A stretch of DNA of 64,000 nt, taken from Pelomyxa schiedti (taxonomy: Eukaryota > Evosea > Pelobiontida > Pelomyxidae). A program made the translations under genes and the position numbers. Shown here piece after piece: positions 45,370 through 57,193 of the stretch. Each line of letters begins with the position of its first letter. The first letter of the stretch is position 1. Location of the stretch: positions 124,001 to 188,000 of the forward strand of contig JAHLWZ010000222.1 of assembly GCA_020536535.1 (NCBI GenBank). The letters are read 5' to 3'. Under the pieces are notes generated by a model, which made no database searches, was not told where the DNA came from, and was given only the letters and a program-made list of their open reading frames with translations.

Positions 45370-46831
45370 ATGAAGGGAAGGAAAGCGAAGGACGCGGCGG
45401 CGCACGAAGAAAAGGAGACCGCGAGTACCAGCAGCACTACCAGCACCACAGCCAGATCTTGCACTACATCTACGAGCACTAGCACGAGCAGCACCGCCAC
45501 AGCACCGGAAAAGCGACACTTACCCGCGAAACGGGGGCACCCCCCAATGTTACAAACAAAACTCAAGAGTGCCAGGAAAGACGGAGATGGCAGTGACGAC
45601 GAGAAAGATCCGGATAGTGACAGTGACGAGAAAGACGAGGATGAAGTTGCCGATGACCACAAGGGTTTGTACCATGGCACTTTCGTTTTTTTTTTTTCCA
45701 TTTCTAAGTTTGTTGCAGAAAAGTTGCTCCTCGACACACCGAAAAAGGGAACAATGCCGTATTATGGAGAGGTGCAGTGCTCTAGAGCGCCAAAATGCAA
45801 AAACAAAGCATATTGGTTCTTGCATAATGAGGCATTGTGTGGTGTACATGCAAGGGCGCCAAAGGGGCCCATTAAGGACAAAGAGGGGCAGAGAGTACCC
45901 CTGCCTAAACGGCCGCGGAGGGAACAACAAGAAATAGCACAACGGGAAAAGGCTGCTCATTCTGCCACTGTGGAAGTGGCGAGATTGGAGAACCTCAAAG
46001 CAGGACGTGTGGGACGTGTGGCCCTTTACAGGTTTTATCCCTTCTCATCCTGATATAAAGAATTCTTCATTATTAAGCTTTGTTCAGAATGAGAATGATG
46101 ACGTCCCCACCAAATGAAAAAGGGTGGATGAAGGTACCACTGCCAAGTAAATTTTGTGGTATTAAAACGGAATTAGGTATTCCCCAATTTTAAGCATGGA
46201 AACCGCACTGATGGGTTTGGATGCATGCACCTCTCACCAAAGTTTTTGGGTCCTGTTGAACATGGACAACCTGGATTGCCCCCAGCCCTAAATATCGAAA
46301 ACTTTCACCAGGTAGCGTAGTCCTATTTTCTCTTTTCTATTTTCCTTCATTTACTAGGGGTCCAAGTGCTTCCCTGAGGAGTTAGCGGAGGACAGAGTCA
46401 ATCCTGGACCACTCTTTTATAAGAACAGGCTTCAGTTTTACACGGACCCCACACCACACCGTCACAAATACAAAAACAACAACAACACTAACCCGAATAT
46501 ACCGGTTTACTTTGTATGGGTGGATAAGGATGGCACCGAGCACCACCTGAACTACATTCAGTCCCGGCAATTCTATTGCAACTTCTACGCCCGCATGGCC
46601 TCACAACAGGCTGAATACCACCAGCTAGTGGAAATGTACAAGAACGGGACCAACTTGTGTATATGCGGCTATGATGCCTTTCCTCTTGTGTCACAGACAG
46701 TTCAGCAAGCCTACCTTGACGCCTCTAAGCCCTTTGGACATGAAAGAGTTCTCTATGCCATGCTCACAACAAAAGAAGACGATTGGGTTTGGAAAAAATA
46801 TAAGACTTTTGATTTCTATGTCCTCTATTGA
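45370..46831 (+). CDS. Conserved protein family also seen in giant DNA viruses
   Basis: Start ATG 45370 (MKGRKAKDAAAHEEKETAS). A Ser/Thr-rich then acidic leader (DDEKDPDSDSDEKDEDE) precedes a conserved core: GTMPYYGEVQCSRAPKC, NEALCGVHAR, RVPLPKRPRR, NGWMK-type and PNFKHGNRTDGFGC, LSPKFLGPVEHGQPG, NFHQGSKCFPEE, YTDPTPHRHKY, NLCICGYDAFP, YLDASKPFGHERVLYAML. Paired Cys in CSRAPKC and CGVH suggest metal binding. I recall this core, especially the GYDA and PFGHE segments, from uncharacterised giant-virus proteins; no function is known. About five exons, so it is a host gene with introns, not a recent intronless insertion. Stop TGA 46829-46831. Confidence 0.65.
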
Positions 46832-46957
46832 ACATATTACAGCACTGTCCTTAGTTTTGGGGCATGGTCGTTGTCCTTGTCCCACAGCTCCACATTGGCA
46901 ACGGACAAGCTCAGAAGCCAGGTCCTTTGAAAGTTCATGATAGAATGCAACAAGGCA

Positions 46958-49900
46958 TCAAGCCCAGCTATCTTGAATCCATTGTGCAGTGAGAGTCTGC
47001 ATCTGCTTGATGGTGGCACTGCTAGTGTTGAACATGCGAACACTGCTCACGTCGACGGAAAGAGCGGAGGCAACGGCCTTTAGGCTTTCCAGCAGGTGCT
47101 CGATGCTGTACACAACAGGTGCTGCCTGGGGCGGCCCTCCGTTTTTTCCCAGGAGGCTGCTGGTGAGGTTCATGCATTCATGGACTTTGGTGTCAAATTC
47201 TGCCAACTTCTGCTGAACCGTCACAAGCTGCCGATTCCTTTCTGCCGCTTCTTTGTGGCGGTTCCTTGTCCACTCAAGAGCCGCTGCAGCCCGGTCGTAC
47301 CTGGCTTTGCACTCTGATAAGTGAGCGGTGCTCATCTCAAATGTGTGCTGTGCCTCCTTCAAGGTCTGCTCAGCACTACGGACCGCATTTTTCAATTTGG
47401 ATACACGTGCCTGGGCAACCATCATGGGAATTTCAAAGTGACACGCAACACCCCAGATCAGATCATTCTGGAATTCCAAATAATCACGGGCATGCTGAAG
47501 CTCGCTCTGACGGTCCTCCACACGGCGTTTCTGGTCGCACAGGGAGCTGGCCATCTCCCCATTCTCCTGCAGCTTCGCAACGTAGCTCTTGAGATTCTCA
47601 ATTGCACGGTCCAGATTTCGTATGGAACTTTCAAGATCGGACCTCTCAACACGGTTCCTCTCTTGCTCTCTCGCAAGTTCCCTGTGTTTCTTATAGAGTG
47701 CAAAAACAACAGCGCCAAAATCAGCATATGCCTGGGATGCTGTGTTTAAAAGATTGGTAAGAGCAAAAGAGTCGTGAAAGTGTTTTGTTGTGTACTTCGC
47801 TGCATACCATAGGAGTGCAATTCATCTTTGTAAGTTTGTGCATAAACCCCATCTTTTAATCCAAACATAAACTTATCCAACCACTTAACACTGTGCAGGA
47901 ACTTCGTAGTCGCTGCAGAATCTACTTCAAAGGGAATCTGTGCCCCAACATCATTACCATTTCCTCCTGACTTGGGTGTGTCTGGGCCAAACACCCACTC
48001 AAACTTTCTTCCAGATATGTCGGAGCTGTGATGCGTCCAAAAATACGCAGGATCCTGTGTAGCTCGAGGCAACCCTGCAAATTCCACAGTAACATATGTG
48101 CGATTTTTGAAGTGGCATAAGGCTGCCCTGCATTCACTGGTTTCCCCCGAGTCGTATATTAGACTGGCCTCAGTTTTAAAAGTGAAGCGCAATGGGTTTT
48201 GAGCGGCGGCCGACTCTACTTGATAAACTATCCCCGAGGAAGGCGCAGAAGCATTGGCAGTAGTTCCAGGATTTGGCAAGTGCACAGCATAAAACGAATA
48301 GTCTTTGAGGACAATTTTTTGGAGAAGTTCGAGGGTCTGTTCTGGGAGTTTAGTTGTTAGGTCGCCACATTCGGGTACATTCTCGACAAATTCAAGCAGA
48401 CTAATTTTCTTTACAGAGGAGGCAGGGTTTGTTCCATGGGGTTTTTGAAATTTTAAGAATACCAGCTTTTTTGGATTTCTTTCATCACTGGTGAAGCTGT
48501 ATAAAGTAAGGGGGAGTCCAAAGACTGTTATGTTTTCATGATTGCAGTTCATATTCGAACTGTAGCCTTGAGTGTGATTTTCTACAGTCAAAGTGGGGGT
48601 ACTAGTGGAATTGTCAGGTGGTGTAAAGTTGCCTCGCAATTCATCTATCAACGACAGGGTATCTAACCCTGCAATTATATCAGCAAAGGCTTTGTTGTCC
48701 ACAGGCACTTTTTCCAATATACCCTGCAAGTCTTGGTTCAGGGTGTCTCCCAAATTTTTAATCGTGTCTTGGAACTTGTCATGCAGTAAGTATGAAATCC
48801 TCTCATCCAGGTCTTTCAGATTTCGCACACACTTAAGCTTTTTGTATGAATCATCCATTGCTGTTATTTCTCGTGGATTGTTTGGAACTTCGTGCAACAA
48901 GCCAGCACAGTATTCATAAGCAGACTGGATAGCCTGTTCCAGCAAAGACTCGGGCTGGGAAGATATTTGTTCCAAAAAAACCCAGAGATCCTTCGTGTCA
49001 ATTATCACTTTGAGGGTGCAAAAGTCTTCTACAAAATCAGCTACATCTGATATTTTCACCACCTTGCTCATGCATAACATAACCAAATCCGTCAAGTCCC
49101 GACCAATGTCTGCCCTCTTCTTTTGGAGGGAATTCAGTTCTGGGAGGATCTCTGTAAGCTGGTCAACACACTCTCCAAGGAACGCCAGTTGGCGGCAAAG
49201 CGAATCGAGTGTGCAAGAACCCTTTCTTGGTGAGAATCTTGCATGCTTGGCCTCTGTTAGGACAAGCTCCTTCAGATTGGGGATTGTTGTTGCTTCTTGT
49301 ACACGTTGTGTAGACCATCCCACAAAGTCACTGGCTTGTTCTTGGACAAATGGGAATCTTACAAGGGACTTGCTGAGAGTCTGCATGATCAAAACTGACT
49401 GCACTAAGGCAGTAAGGTCATTCTCGATCAACCCGGCATGTACCTCCTTCTTCATGGTATTTGCGTTTTTTGTGACTGTGTTCCTCAGCCAGCCCTCAAA
49501 CTCAGCAAGTGTCTCCTTGCCTGAAAGGAATAGCTTGTCACCAAGGAGACAATCCACGGAGATAAGTAACTGGTGGTAATCTTGTATTTCTATGTTACAT
49601 GTCACAGGGTGTTCCAACATCTGGGCAAGACTGTGACGTGCTTCCTCTTTCCGGGAATCAAGTTCCCTGCACAAGAACCTCTGGCACACCTTGCATAGTG
49701 GACCTGTGTTCTCTGATGGATGAACCTCATGCCGCAACCCTTCCTGCTTCAGCCATGTTTGGAAAACCCTCTCCATCTCTCCTGGCCTCTGGAAAAGAGT
49801 TGACAACAAAGAGCAAGGGAGGTCTCTTTGGGGTGGCACTGCATTATTTCCTTCAATCTTCAAGCCTGACAGTTTACTTGTTGAGTCATTAGTTGGACTT

Positions 49901-52900
49901 CCGGGGGTTGTTGGTTCTTGAGGTGTCTCCAGTTTGATTGTTGGAAGACTTGCTGGTGAATCTCTATATGCTGCTACGGAACCAGGTTCATTGTGTCTGA
50001 ACTCCAGGACGTCGACAATATCCTGTATAACTTTCTTTTCAGCAGGTGTAAAGGAAGCGCTGTTAGTGAGCATTTCTTTTGCACTCTGCAGTGGTGTTGG
50101 GATGCGTTGCCTGGAGTCGGGATCCGCCCCAATGGCAATTAGACGCTTCACAGCCTCTAGTGATTTAGACTCAACGGCTACGTGAAGGGGGGTATTGTTG
50201 TCAACATCCAGAACAACATTTGGGTCAACTTGAAGCTCATCTAGTATAAATTTCAGAAGTGGGATGTGGCATAATTTGATCACAAGTGCAAAAAGTGTTG
50301 TGACTTGCTCGACGCCAGCAAATGATCTGAGTGCATACGCCGGGGTCTTCCGTAGTTGCTGTTGAAGATTTGGGAGGGTACTGTGGTTCTCATTTGCTCG
50401 CATAATCTCGAACAGCAGGAAGTTTCCTGCAACACCCAGTTCAAATGCCTAATAGAGATGAGAGTAAGAAAAAATATGAAAAACATGCAGTGGGAATGTC
50501 CAAGCGTTGTTTCTGGTCGATCGACGTCATCACAAGCAATGTTCCTAGGATGTGTTCATCACAACTGGTTGGTAATTCAGGTACCGAGATTGCGGAAAGA
50601 CTTGAATTGCCAAATAATACTTCGGACATAGACAAGCCTACTGAATATATATCGGTATAAAGAAGACTCACGGTCTTTGGCTCTGTAAACGGGAAATCTA
50701 TTTCTGGAGCTCTGTAACTCCAGAGAAACCCATCCCCAGGCTGAAGTTCATAATCTAGTTCAAAAGTCTCGCACTTAACAGATGATGTAAAGTCTATCAA
50801 CTTAACTTGAAAGTATTTGTTCTAACACGGTTTTAGAGTGGGCAATTATGAATCAACATACAAAATTAACCACACGAATATTGTCTCTTGAGAGATTTCT
50901 GTGTACAACTTGAGATAATTGAAGGTATGATACTGCCTTCACAGATTGACTCAAAATTTCTTGTGTGATATCTCTCGTCACGCAAGTGTGATTGAAGAAA
51001 AAATGCAAGGGCATTCCTTAAGTGGTTTAAGCTTTTCAGAAAACTGCAGCTTCATACCATAGGGCTCCCATACAGTGCAAGAGAGATCCTTTGGGAAATG
51101 CTCATAAAAACAAGATATGAAGGTAGCACTCTTTATAAGGTGGGATATTGTGAAACAAAATACAAAATGCAGATACCGCTGGTATCACTTGGCACACTTC
51201 ATTCAAATCTGTCGGAGGACATTGGAACAAAGGAAGAAGAATATTTTCATGTACTGGGGCCGGATGCTTTATATCTCTATTACGGTTGGTGTTGGACGAA
51301 AACAGGGAACTTACCGAGTTGCAGTCGTATATAGGCGGACAAGTGCCACCCCATTAGATATAGTTTGGCACTTAATGTCATAGGGACCTGTTGTGCACTC
51401 AATTTTCCAGTTTGAAACTGAGCTCTCATTTGGATCTGAACTAAAGTCATGTTTCGAAAAGGATAAATAAACTGTACTTACCGGAAGTTATCCAATAACA
51501 GGTGGGCAGTCCACTCACAACATGAGAGGTGGGTAACACAGAAATGGGACTTTTCTCACTGTTTGTTGGATGTAGTTTTCGAAAAGATTTACCAGCCATA
51601 GTGACTTGATGAAAAATACTCCAGTAAGGATGATCCTTTTCTGTCTCCGCTGTGCAGTTCTCAATCTTATGTACATATCCACCATTACCAGTTATTTGCT
51701 CAAGGTGAGAAAAGAGTGTCTCTTCCGTGATCGTCGGTTCTGTCATTACCTTAACACTGGTGTAAATAACAATTGGCTGATAGCCTAAAAGACTTTGAGT
51801 AAGGTCGGGAGGAAAAAAAAAATAAACCTAAGCTCTGTGCTTCTTTTATCTGCATCTCAATATTGTGAAGTTGCTTTCTATGTAAGAGGCTACTTGAAAC
51901 AATGAAGATTACAGCATCCATTTTGTAAGATGGGTCAGGCTTATCATTGAAGTGGTTATCGTTGAATCTGGTTCCTGGCTGAACTTTTCCTTCCAGAAAG
52001 TCTGAGAAATGGAACCTGGAGTCTTGTTCTGATCCCCAGGTGTCAAAAAATCTAATTTTGGCAGTCTGGTTCTGGAGAGAGGGTGTGTGACATGAAAAAT
52101 CTTCTGTTACACCAAGGTGAAGAGGATGTGGAATATTGGAGCCAGAGAAAGAAGCACAGACACCTTTGATGAAAGATGACTTGCCACTTCCAGATGGCCC
52201 CCACACCAACACATTTAATGGTCCACCAAGTATATCTTCAGTGAACAGACCTGTGTTGGGTTTGTGTGATTATTTGTGTTTGTTGTGGATAGTGATACTT
52301 GCATCAATTGGCCTAGCCATCGGCCAGTGATAATTCAGTAGCGAGGAAAGTGTTTCATGGAATAATGGCGGCACTTCAGGAGGTTGTATGAGGTACCAAC
52401 CACACCCAGAAAAGGGGGAAATTTGATAGCAAAGCCTTTGTCCTTGGCAAAATACCCACAAACATGGCTCATTCTTTTGTTTAAGTACTAGAGGTATATT
52501 ATCAATCTTTGGGTCTTTCCCACTGTGTGGGGAATATTTTACTGTAGCATAGTAGACCCAGTCAGGTTTATTGTGATCACAAGAAATTAGCAGGCATGAT
52601 CTTTCAATACAAGACACCCGGGCCACAGCTGAGGCACGGGATAAAAATTGATGAAAATATCTGGGAAAGAATAAAAAGCACCAAGAGATTCACATCACAG
52701 ACCAACCTGGAAGTCAGTGCCTCTATTGCATTCTATACATTATAAGGCAAAAAGAAAAAAGGGTACCAACTTACAATATTCACCTGACCACTTGAAAGAC
52801 AGTATGAACATAGGGTAGTGAACTCACTTTCTGAGACATAAGGCCACACTGTAGGGTTGCTAAGAATGAAAAAGAAGCAAGGGAAAAGCACATTGAGGGA

Positions 52901-54636
52901 GGGAAGACACTTGACTCCCAAAATACATCTCCATTTGTTCAATGAATTTCTTCCAGGGCAAAGATTTGTGAAGTGGTGAGATATGTTGCCAAAGACATAT
53001 AACCGGGATAGTTGGAAGGCAGTGGTGTGCATGTAGATCACTGGAGAGTTGGTCCAAATGAAGATGTAGTGTATCCACAATGTATTGAAAAGTACATCTG
53101 TAATCTTCTTAGTTACTTACTAAAAGGTACACAATGGACCTTGACTCTGGAACTGGTTCCAAGCACTTATTACGTAAGAAAATCATATTTTCTAGTGCCT
53201 GGAGGTTCTGAGGATATATTGCTCCTTCTGGAAAAGTGGAGGGTATTTCTTTTGTACTCCAAAACTCAAAGAGCTAGAAGCACAATTTATTACAAACAAA
53301 AAAGTTTTATTACCTGCCACAGGAGAAACCCAAAACTAATGCAATTTAAAAAGAAAAACCTCAAAATAAATTAATACCTCCATACATCACTAGCGGAAGT
53401 TTGAGAGTAAGGTGGAGAAGAATATTCTGGAGCAGAAGTTTCTTGAAGATGAAACCTTTGACAGGCCCAAAAATGTGGGGAAATTAAGGAAAATGAAGGA
53501 AAAAACGAGTCATCATAAAAAGATATCAGAAATCTAATCAAAAGTTAGAAGGAAGAGGAAAAGTTGTAAACATACTTTGACTTTCCATTTTGAGCCCTTC
53601 CACATCACCAAAACATTGGAGAGAGAAAGATCCCTGGGGAAGTAAATTTCATGTATTGGGAGAACATTCATACCCATGAACAATTTTTTTTTCACCAAGA
53701 TAAAACATGCCTCTGGCTGTTTCCTTCAGGAAAAATTAAAGGAAATAAATACTAAAAAAGACTCTCACCAACACTAAAAAAACTAAAACTGGCAGATTCA
53801 ACTCCATGGGTTTGAAATGCTTAAGAAAGTTGTTGAGAGATTGATCTGCCTGTTCCATAACAAGGTATTGGTTGCCTTCAAATTGATAAAGCCCTGCAAG
53901 TGTGAAAGCAAGGAAACCTAAAACAGTGGTACCATAAAATCTAAGGATATTCTCATGTTTCAAACACTGAAGGATTGATAAGGGAATTGAACATGTAATT
54001 CCCTGGCAAGCAACAGTGCGGGATTTTCCTTTACAAACCAGGTACCCTTTCACCTTTGGGTTGTAAAAAATGTTTTAGAATTTATGTTATTACCTGTGCT
54101 TGTAATTCCTTGTCAGACCCTAAAAACTCATTGCAGACTGCTAGTGTACTACAGTCCTCATCAACTATTGAAGGTCTGGTTGAGGGACACAGTTCCTCCA
54201 TATTGTCAATGTAATCACCTCTGGTGATAAATTTGGATATCCCTCCAAAGTTGGCTTCTAAGAGGGCCGCCAAAGATGGATAAAATAGAGGCATCTTGTC
54301 CACAGTCTCAACAATGTGCCATCCAAACAAAGCAGAAATAGGAATATTGTGTGTATATACAAGGGTGTTCCAGTCTATCACCCATTGACCTCCTTCAGAA
54401 AGCCACTTATGAGTTATGATTTTGTGTTCAATGCCATTGCCAGTCTGATTGTCACATGCATATAGACCACAGCCACAACAATAGACAATGGCAGCGGGAC
54501 ACTTAATGTTACTAAGAAAGTCTTCAACTTGCTGTGCATTAAGAAAACCATGCAAAGTCCTGCAAAAGAAAGTTACAAATTGGGAAAAAAAAAATCATGA
54601 ACAGGGGGAAGCATACCTGTTCTCATTCCATGTCAT
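46958..54636 (-). CDS. Kinase-like / P-loop NTPase / pseudokinase / ankyrin / coiled-coil protein
   Basis: Start ATG 54636 (MTWNENRTLHGFLNAQQ). First kinase-like domain: LKHENILRFYG, QYLVMEQADQSLNNFL, VHGDLSLSNVL, TSAPEYSSPPYS, SDVWSFGFLLWQ, with Gln at the usual Lys strand (TVACQGI) and no clear DFG. A linker leads to a P-loop domain: NVLVWGPSGSGKSSFIKG, KIRFFDTWGS, DAVIFIVSSS, IVIYTSVK. Second kinase-like domain: ISNGVALVRLY, VHENILLPLFQ, VVHRNLSRDN (HRD Asp to Asn), KLIDFTSS (DFG Gly to Thr), SYRAPEIDF, TDIYSVGLSMSEVLFG. Then ankyrin repeats (LDVDNNTPLHVAVESKS), an 800-residue region and a coiled coil ending IQDSWA, TGA 46958. A 19-nt intron near 53113 is needed to join the first kinase to the rest; otherwise two adjacent genes exist. 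Confidence 0.68.
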
Positions 54637-54769
54637 TAGTATATTCTGAATTTTCGTAAGAAGGAGGGTGGTGTTAGGGTACATACAATGTCAATGGAAA
54701 AGGGTGGTGTGGGTGTGACCCAGTACTTGTACAGAGTGACCCAGTCACTTAAAGTTTCAAAAAACGACA

Positions 54770-55974
54770 CTATTCACTATGAGTAATCAAGCAATACATT
54801 TGTTTCACACCAAAGTTCTGAATGACTGACTGATTCAAGTGGGTTATCTGACAGGTCTGAAGTAAATACCAATCTAGCATTTCCCCAAAGCTAGTGTGTT
54901 GGGTCATCTGCATACTTTGCCACATCTTGATTGCATTCTTTTGCTGTTTCTGTTCCAGTTGGTAGTCTGCAGGAAAGTCTGGTTTCCCTCTGTTTTTTGA
55001 TTCCCCCATTGCTGAAGGAGAGTCAACCCCTGTTTCTATCTCAACCGCCAACTTATAGTTAGGGCACTGTGGCTCATATTTGTAGGAAACCCCACACACA
55101 TTAAGAGGGGATTTGTCACACACAATAACTGTAAAAATCCAAGAAAAGGGAATTAGCCCAATTGTGCAATCCAATATGGATACATACGGAAAGTGTACCC
55201 AGTGAAGTAAAACATCTTCTTTGTTGTGGAGTCCCCTGGTTCTGTATTTGCATACAGCTTCACACTCAGAGTTCCAGTGTGCTTTTTAGTGTTGTCACTC
55301 TTGTAAGTCTCATTTGCCAGCCTCAAGTTGTAAGGTGCCCTTGTGCCAACTTCCACCAAGATAGCACCACCAGCCAACTGCACCTTTCTGTCCTTCGCAG
55401 CCGCCACATATTGTGATGATGGGACGCAAATCCTCAGCCCCAGGGAGCTCGTCAGCTTGTACGTGGTGGAGTTGGGAATCCCGTCGGTCTTCTCCCTGGT
55501 GGGCACAAACAAAGGACTGAGGGCCGCCGTGAGACCCGCCGCCGCGGTGCCCGCCGCGCTCGATCTCTTGCTGTTGGCCTTGGCATGAGGCGTCGGCGTC
55601 GGCGCCGTCCTGGCGGTCTTGGCCCTCCTCGAGGAGGTCGGCCTTGTGGTGTTGGGGCTGGCGCCGGGCGGCAGCGGCGATGGGGACGGCGACGACGACG
55701 GTGGGGACGAGAACGATGGGGACGACGAGGGCGGGGACGATGACGGTGGCGAAGACGAGGATGGAGACGGCGACGGGGTGCACGACGACGAGTGCGGGGA
55801 CGGCCACGGGGGCGGCGTCGACGATGGCGATGGCGATGGCGACGGCGACGGCGACGGCGGGGCAGGGGACGAGGCTGTGCGGCGGCGCTTGCGCGACGCG
55901 GTTGTCCCACCGGTGTCACTTGTTGCAGTGGTTGCGTCCGTGGGAGGTGAAAAAGGGAATGGAGTCTGTGCCAT
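54770..55974 (-). CDS. Ser/Pro-rich protein with unknown C-terminal domain
   Basis: Two exons with one intron near 55128-55185, about 380 residues. Residues 20-120 are almost pure Ser and Pro with a basic KRRR near the start (possible nuclear signal). The C-terminal part is beta-rich and folded: YKLTSSLGLRICVPSSQY, GGAILVEVGTRAPYNLRL, TGTLSVKLYANTEPGD, FLIVCDKSPLNVCG, CPNYKLAVEIET, ending in helices (MTQHTSFGEMLDWYLLQ) and stop TAG. The fold resembles immunoglobulin-like DNA-binding or adhesion domains, but no family was matched. The N-terminal coding DNA is very GC-rich. Confidence 0.6.
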
Positions 55975-56088
55975 AAACGCACGTTCGTTCGCTACAAGAA
56001 CAAGGTAAAGCGATAAAAGGGGAAAAAAAAAAAATATTTCGCGATCAAATTAATCCGCCGGAAATAGCGGTGGCTGGCAACTTGGTAT

Positions 56089-56908
56089 CTATTGGAATGA
56101 CTCGACGAGAAGCTGTGTGACTCTGGCTGTGAAGTTATCAACACCGGCGGTGGTTTCTCTGTGCCCAGCGATGTTGATTGTATGCACGGAATTCCTGTGC
56201 AGAAAGTCCTTGATGCATTGAACAATTTCCGTTGTGTACTCTGAGAGGTAGGCGGGTTCATGATTTTGGTTTTTTTAAAGGTTGTTTGTGGAGATACCGA
56301 GATTGGTTATAATCAGACAGGGTCTGTACCCGGTGTATTCCATCCAACACCTGCCTCTTCGTACAGGGTGGTACAAGTCAGGGAAGGCCCATTTGCGATT
56401 CTGGCAGTATCCTGCAACTCTTCTTAAATGAAGAAAGATACAAGTACAACACAATAGATACCAATGGTTTTATCAGTTCCAGTACCGGGATGAAGCCGAA
56501 ACGCAATAGTTGCATCAGAAGCATCTACATTCATCTTGGTTCTTTTGCGGGGTTAAGTGAACACCCAGCACGGGATATACATTTCATGAAATAACCTTGC
56601 AGGATAGCCACTTGCATTAGCTTGTGTGAGCCCAAAATTGGCCAAACCCGGATCCGGACCATCTTCAGTCAACCACCCCTTAGGTGCAAATCCCCCAGTG
56701 GCTAAATTCAACTGCCTCTTAAAAAAAAACAAAAATAAAACAGAGTAAAATTGAACAAAAAAAAAAGGTGAGTCGTATCCCATAGCGCGGCGTACGGCCC
56801 CTCCCCGCCTGTTCTATTTAAGGGGTACCTTGCCGCCTCTAGCCCAGCGCGATCTGCACCCGTCTGGCCCCCAGAGATCACTTTCAATGCCAATCTCCTC
56901 TGTTGCAT
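56089..56908 (-). CDS. Putative molybdenum carrier-like protein (YpsA/DprA-type Rossmann)
   Basis: Start ATG 56908. Exons join in frame to give about 175 residues: KVISGGQTGADRAGLEAA (nucleotide-binding loop), GFAPKGWLTEDG, AFRLHPGTGTDKTIG, PCLIITNLEY, VHTINIAGHRE, ending LLVESFQ, TAG 56089-56091. The order (ISGGQTGADR, APKGW, PGTGTDKT, NIAGHRE) is that of the bacterial putative molybdenum-carrier family in the DprA/LOG Rossmann superfamily. The real ligand is unknown. Such genes are mainly bacterial, so acquisition by transfer followed by intron gain is likely. Confidence 0.82.
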
Positions 56909-57193
56909 CAACTCCGGCGATTTCTCAGTAGGCCCAAAAAAAATGATCTGTTCAGAGCGACGAAGTGCCGTGCTCTCTTACCTACATTAGAAAGTGCCGC
57001 CCGGTTGATCCTTGGGAAAAACCTAAGAGGTAGGAGAATAGCTGCTGACTCTGGCAGGCTCCTAGATCCACGGAACTCCAACTTCATCACTCACAGGACC
57101 ATGGTCGTGGATCTTTTCTTGAAAATGGAATGAAAGTGATTTGAATAAACATCAGAGAACCAAAAAGGGTGAGCGGGAAAAAGAAGGGAAAAA
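56909..57193. promoter_or_regulatory. Divergent promoter region
   Basis: 285 bp between minus start 56908 and plus start 57194. Overlapping short open frames here are non-coding in appearance. No element recognised. Confidence 0.3.

Noticed and set aside
55452-55982. Arg/His-rich and Asp/Gly-rich open frames on both strands
   Set aside because: Frame-shifted or antisense shadows of the Ser/Pro-rich leader of the 54770-55974 gene.
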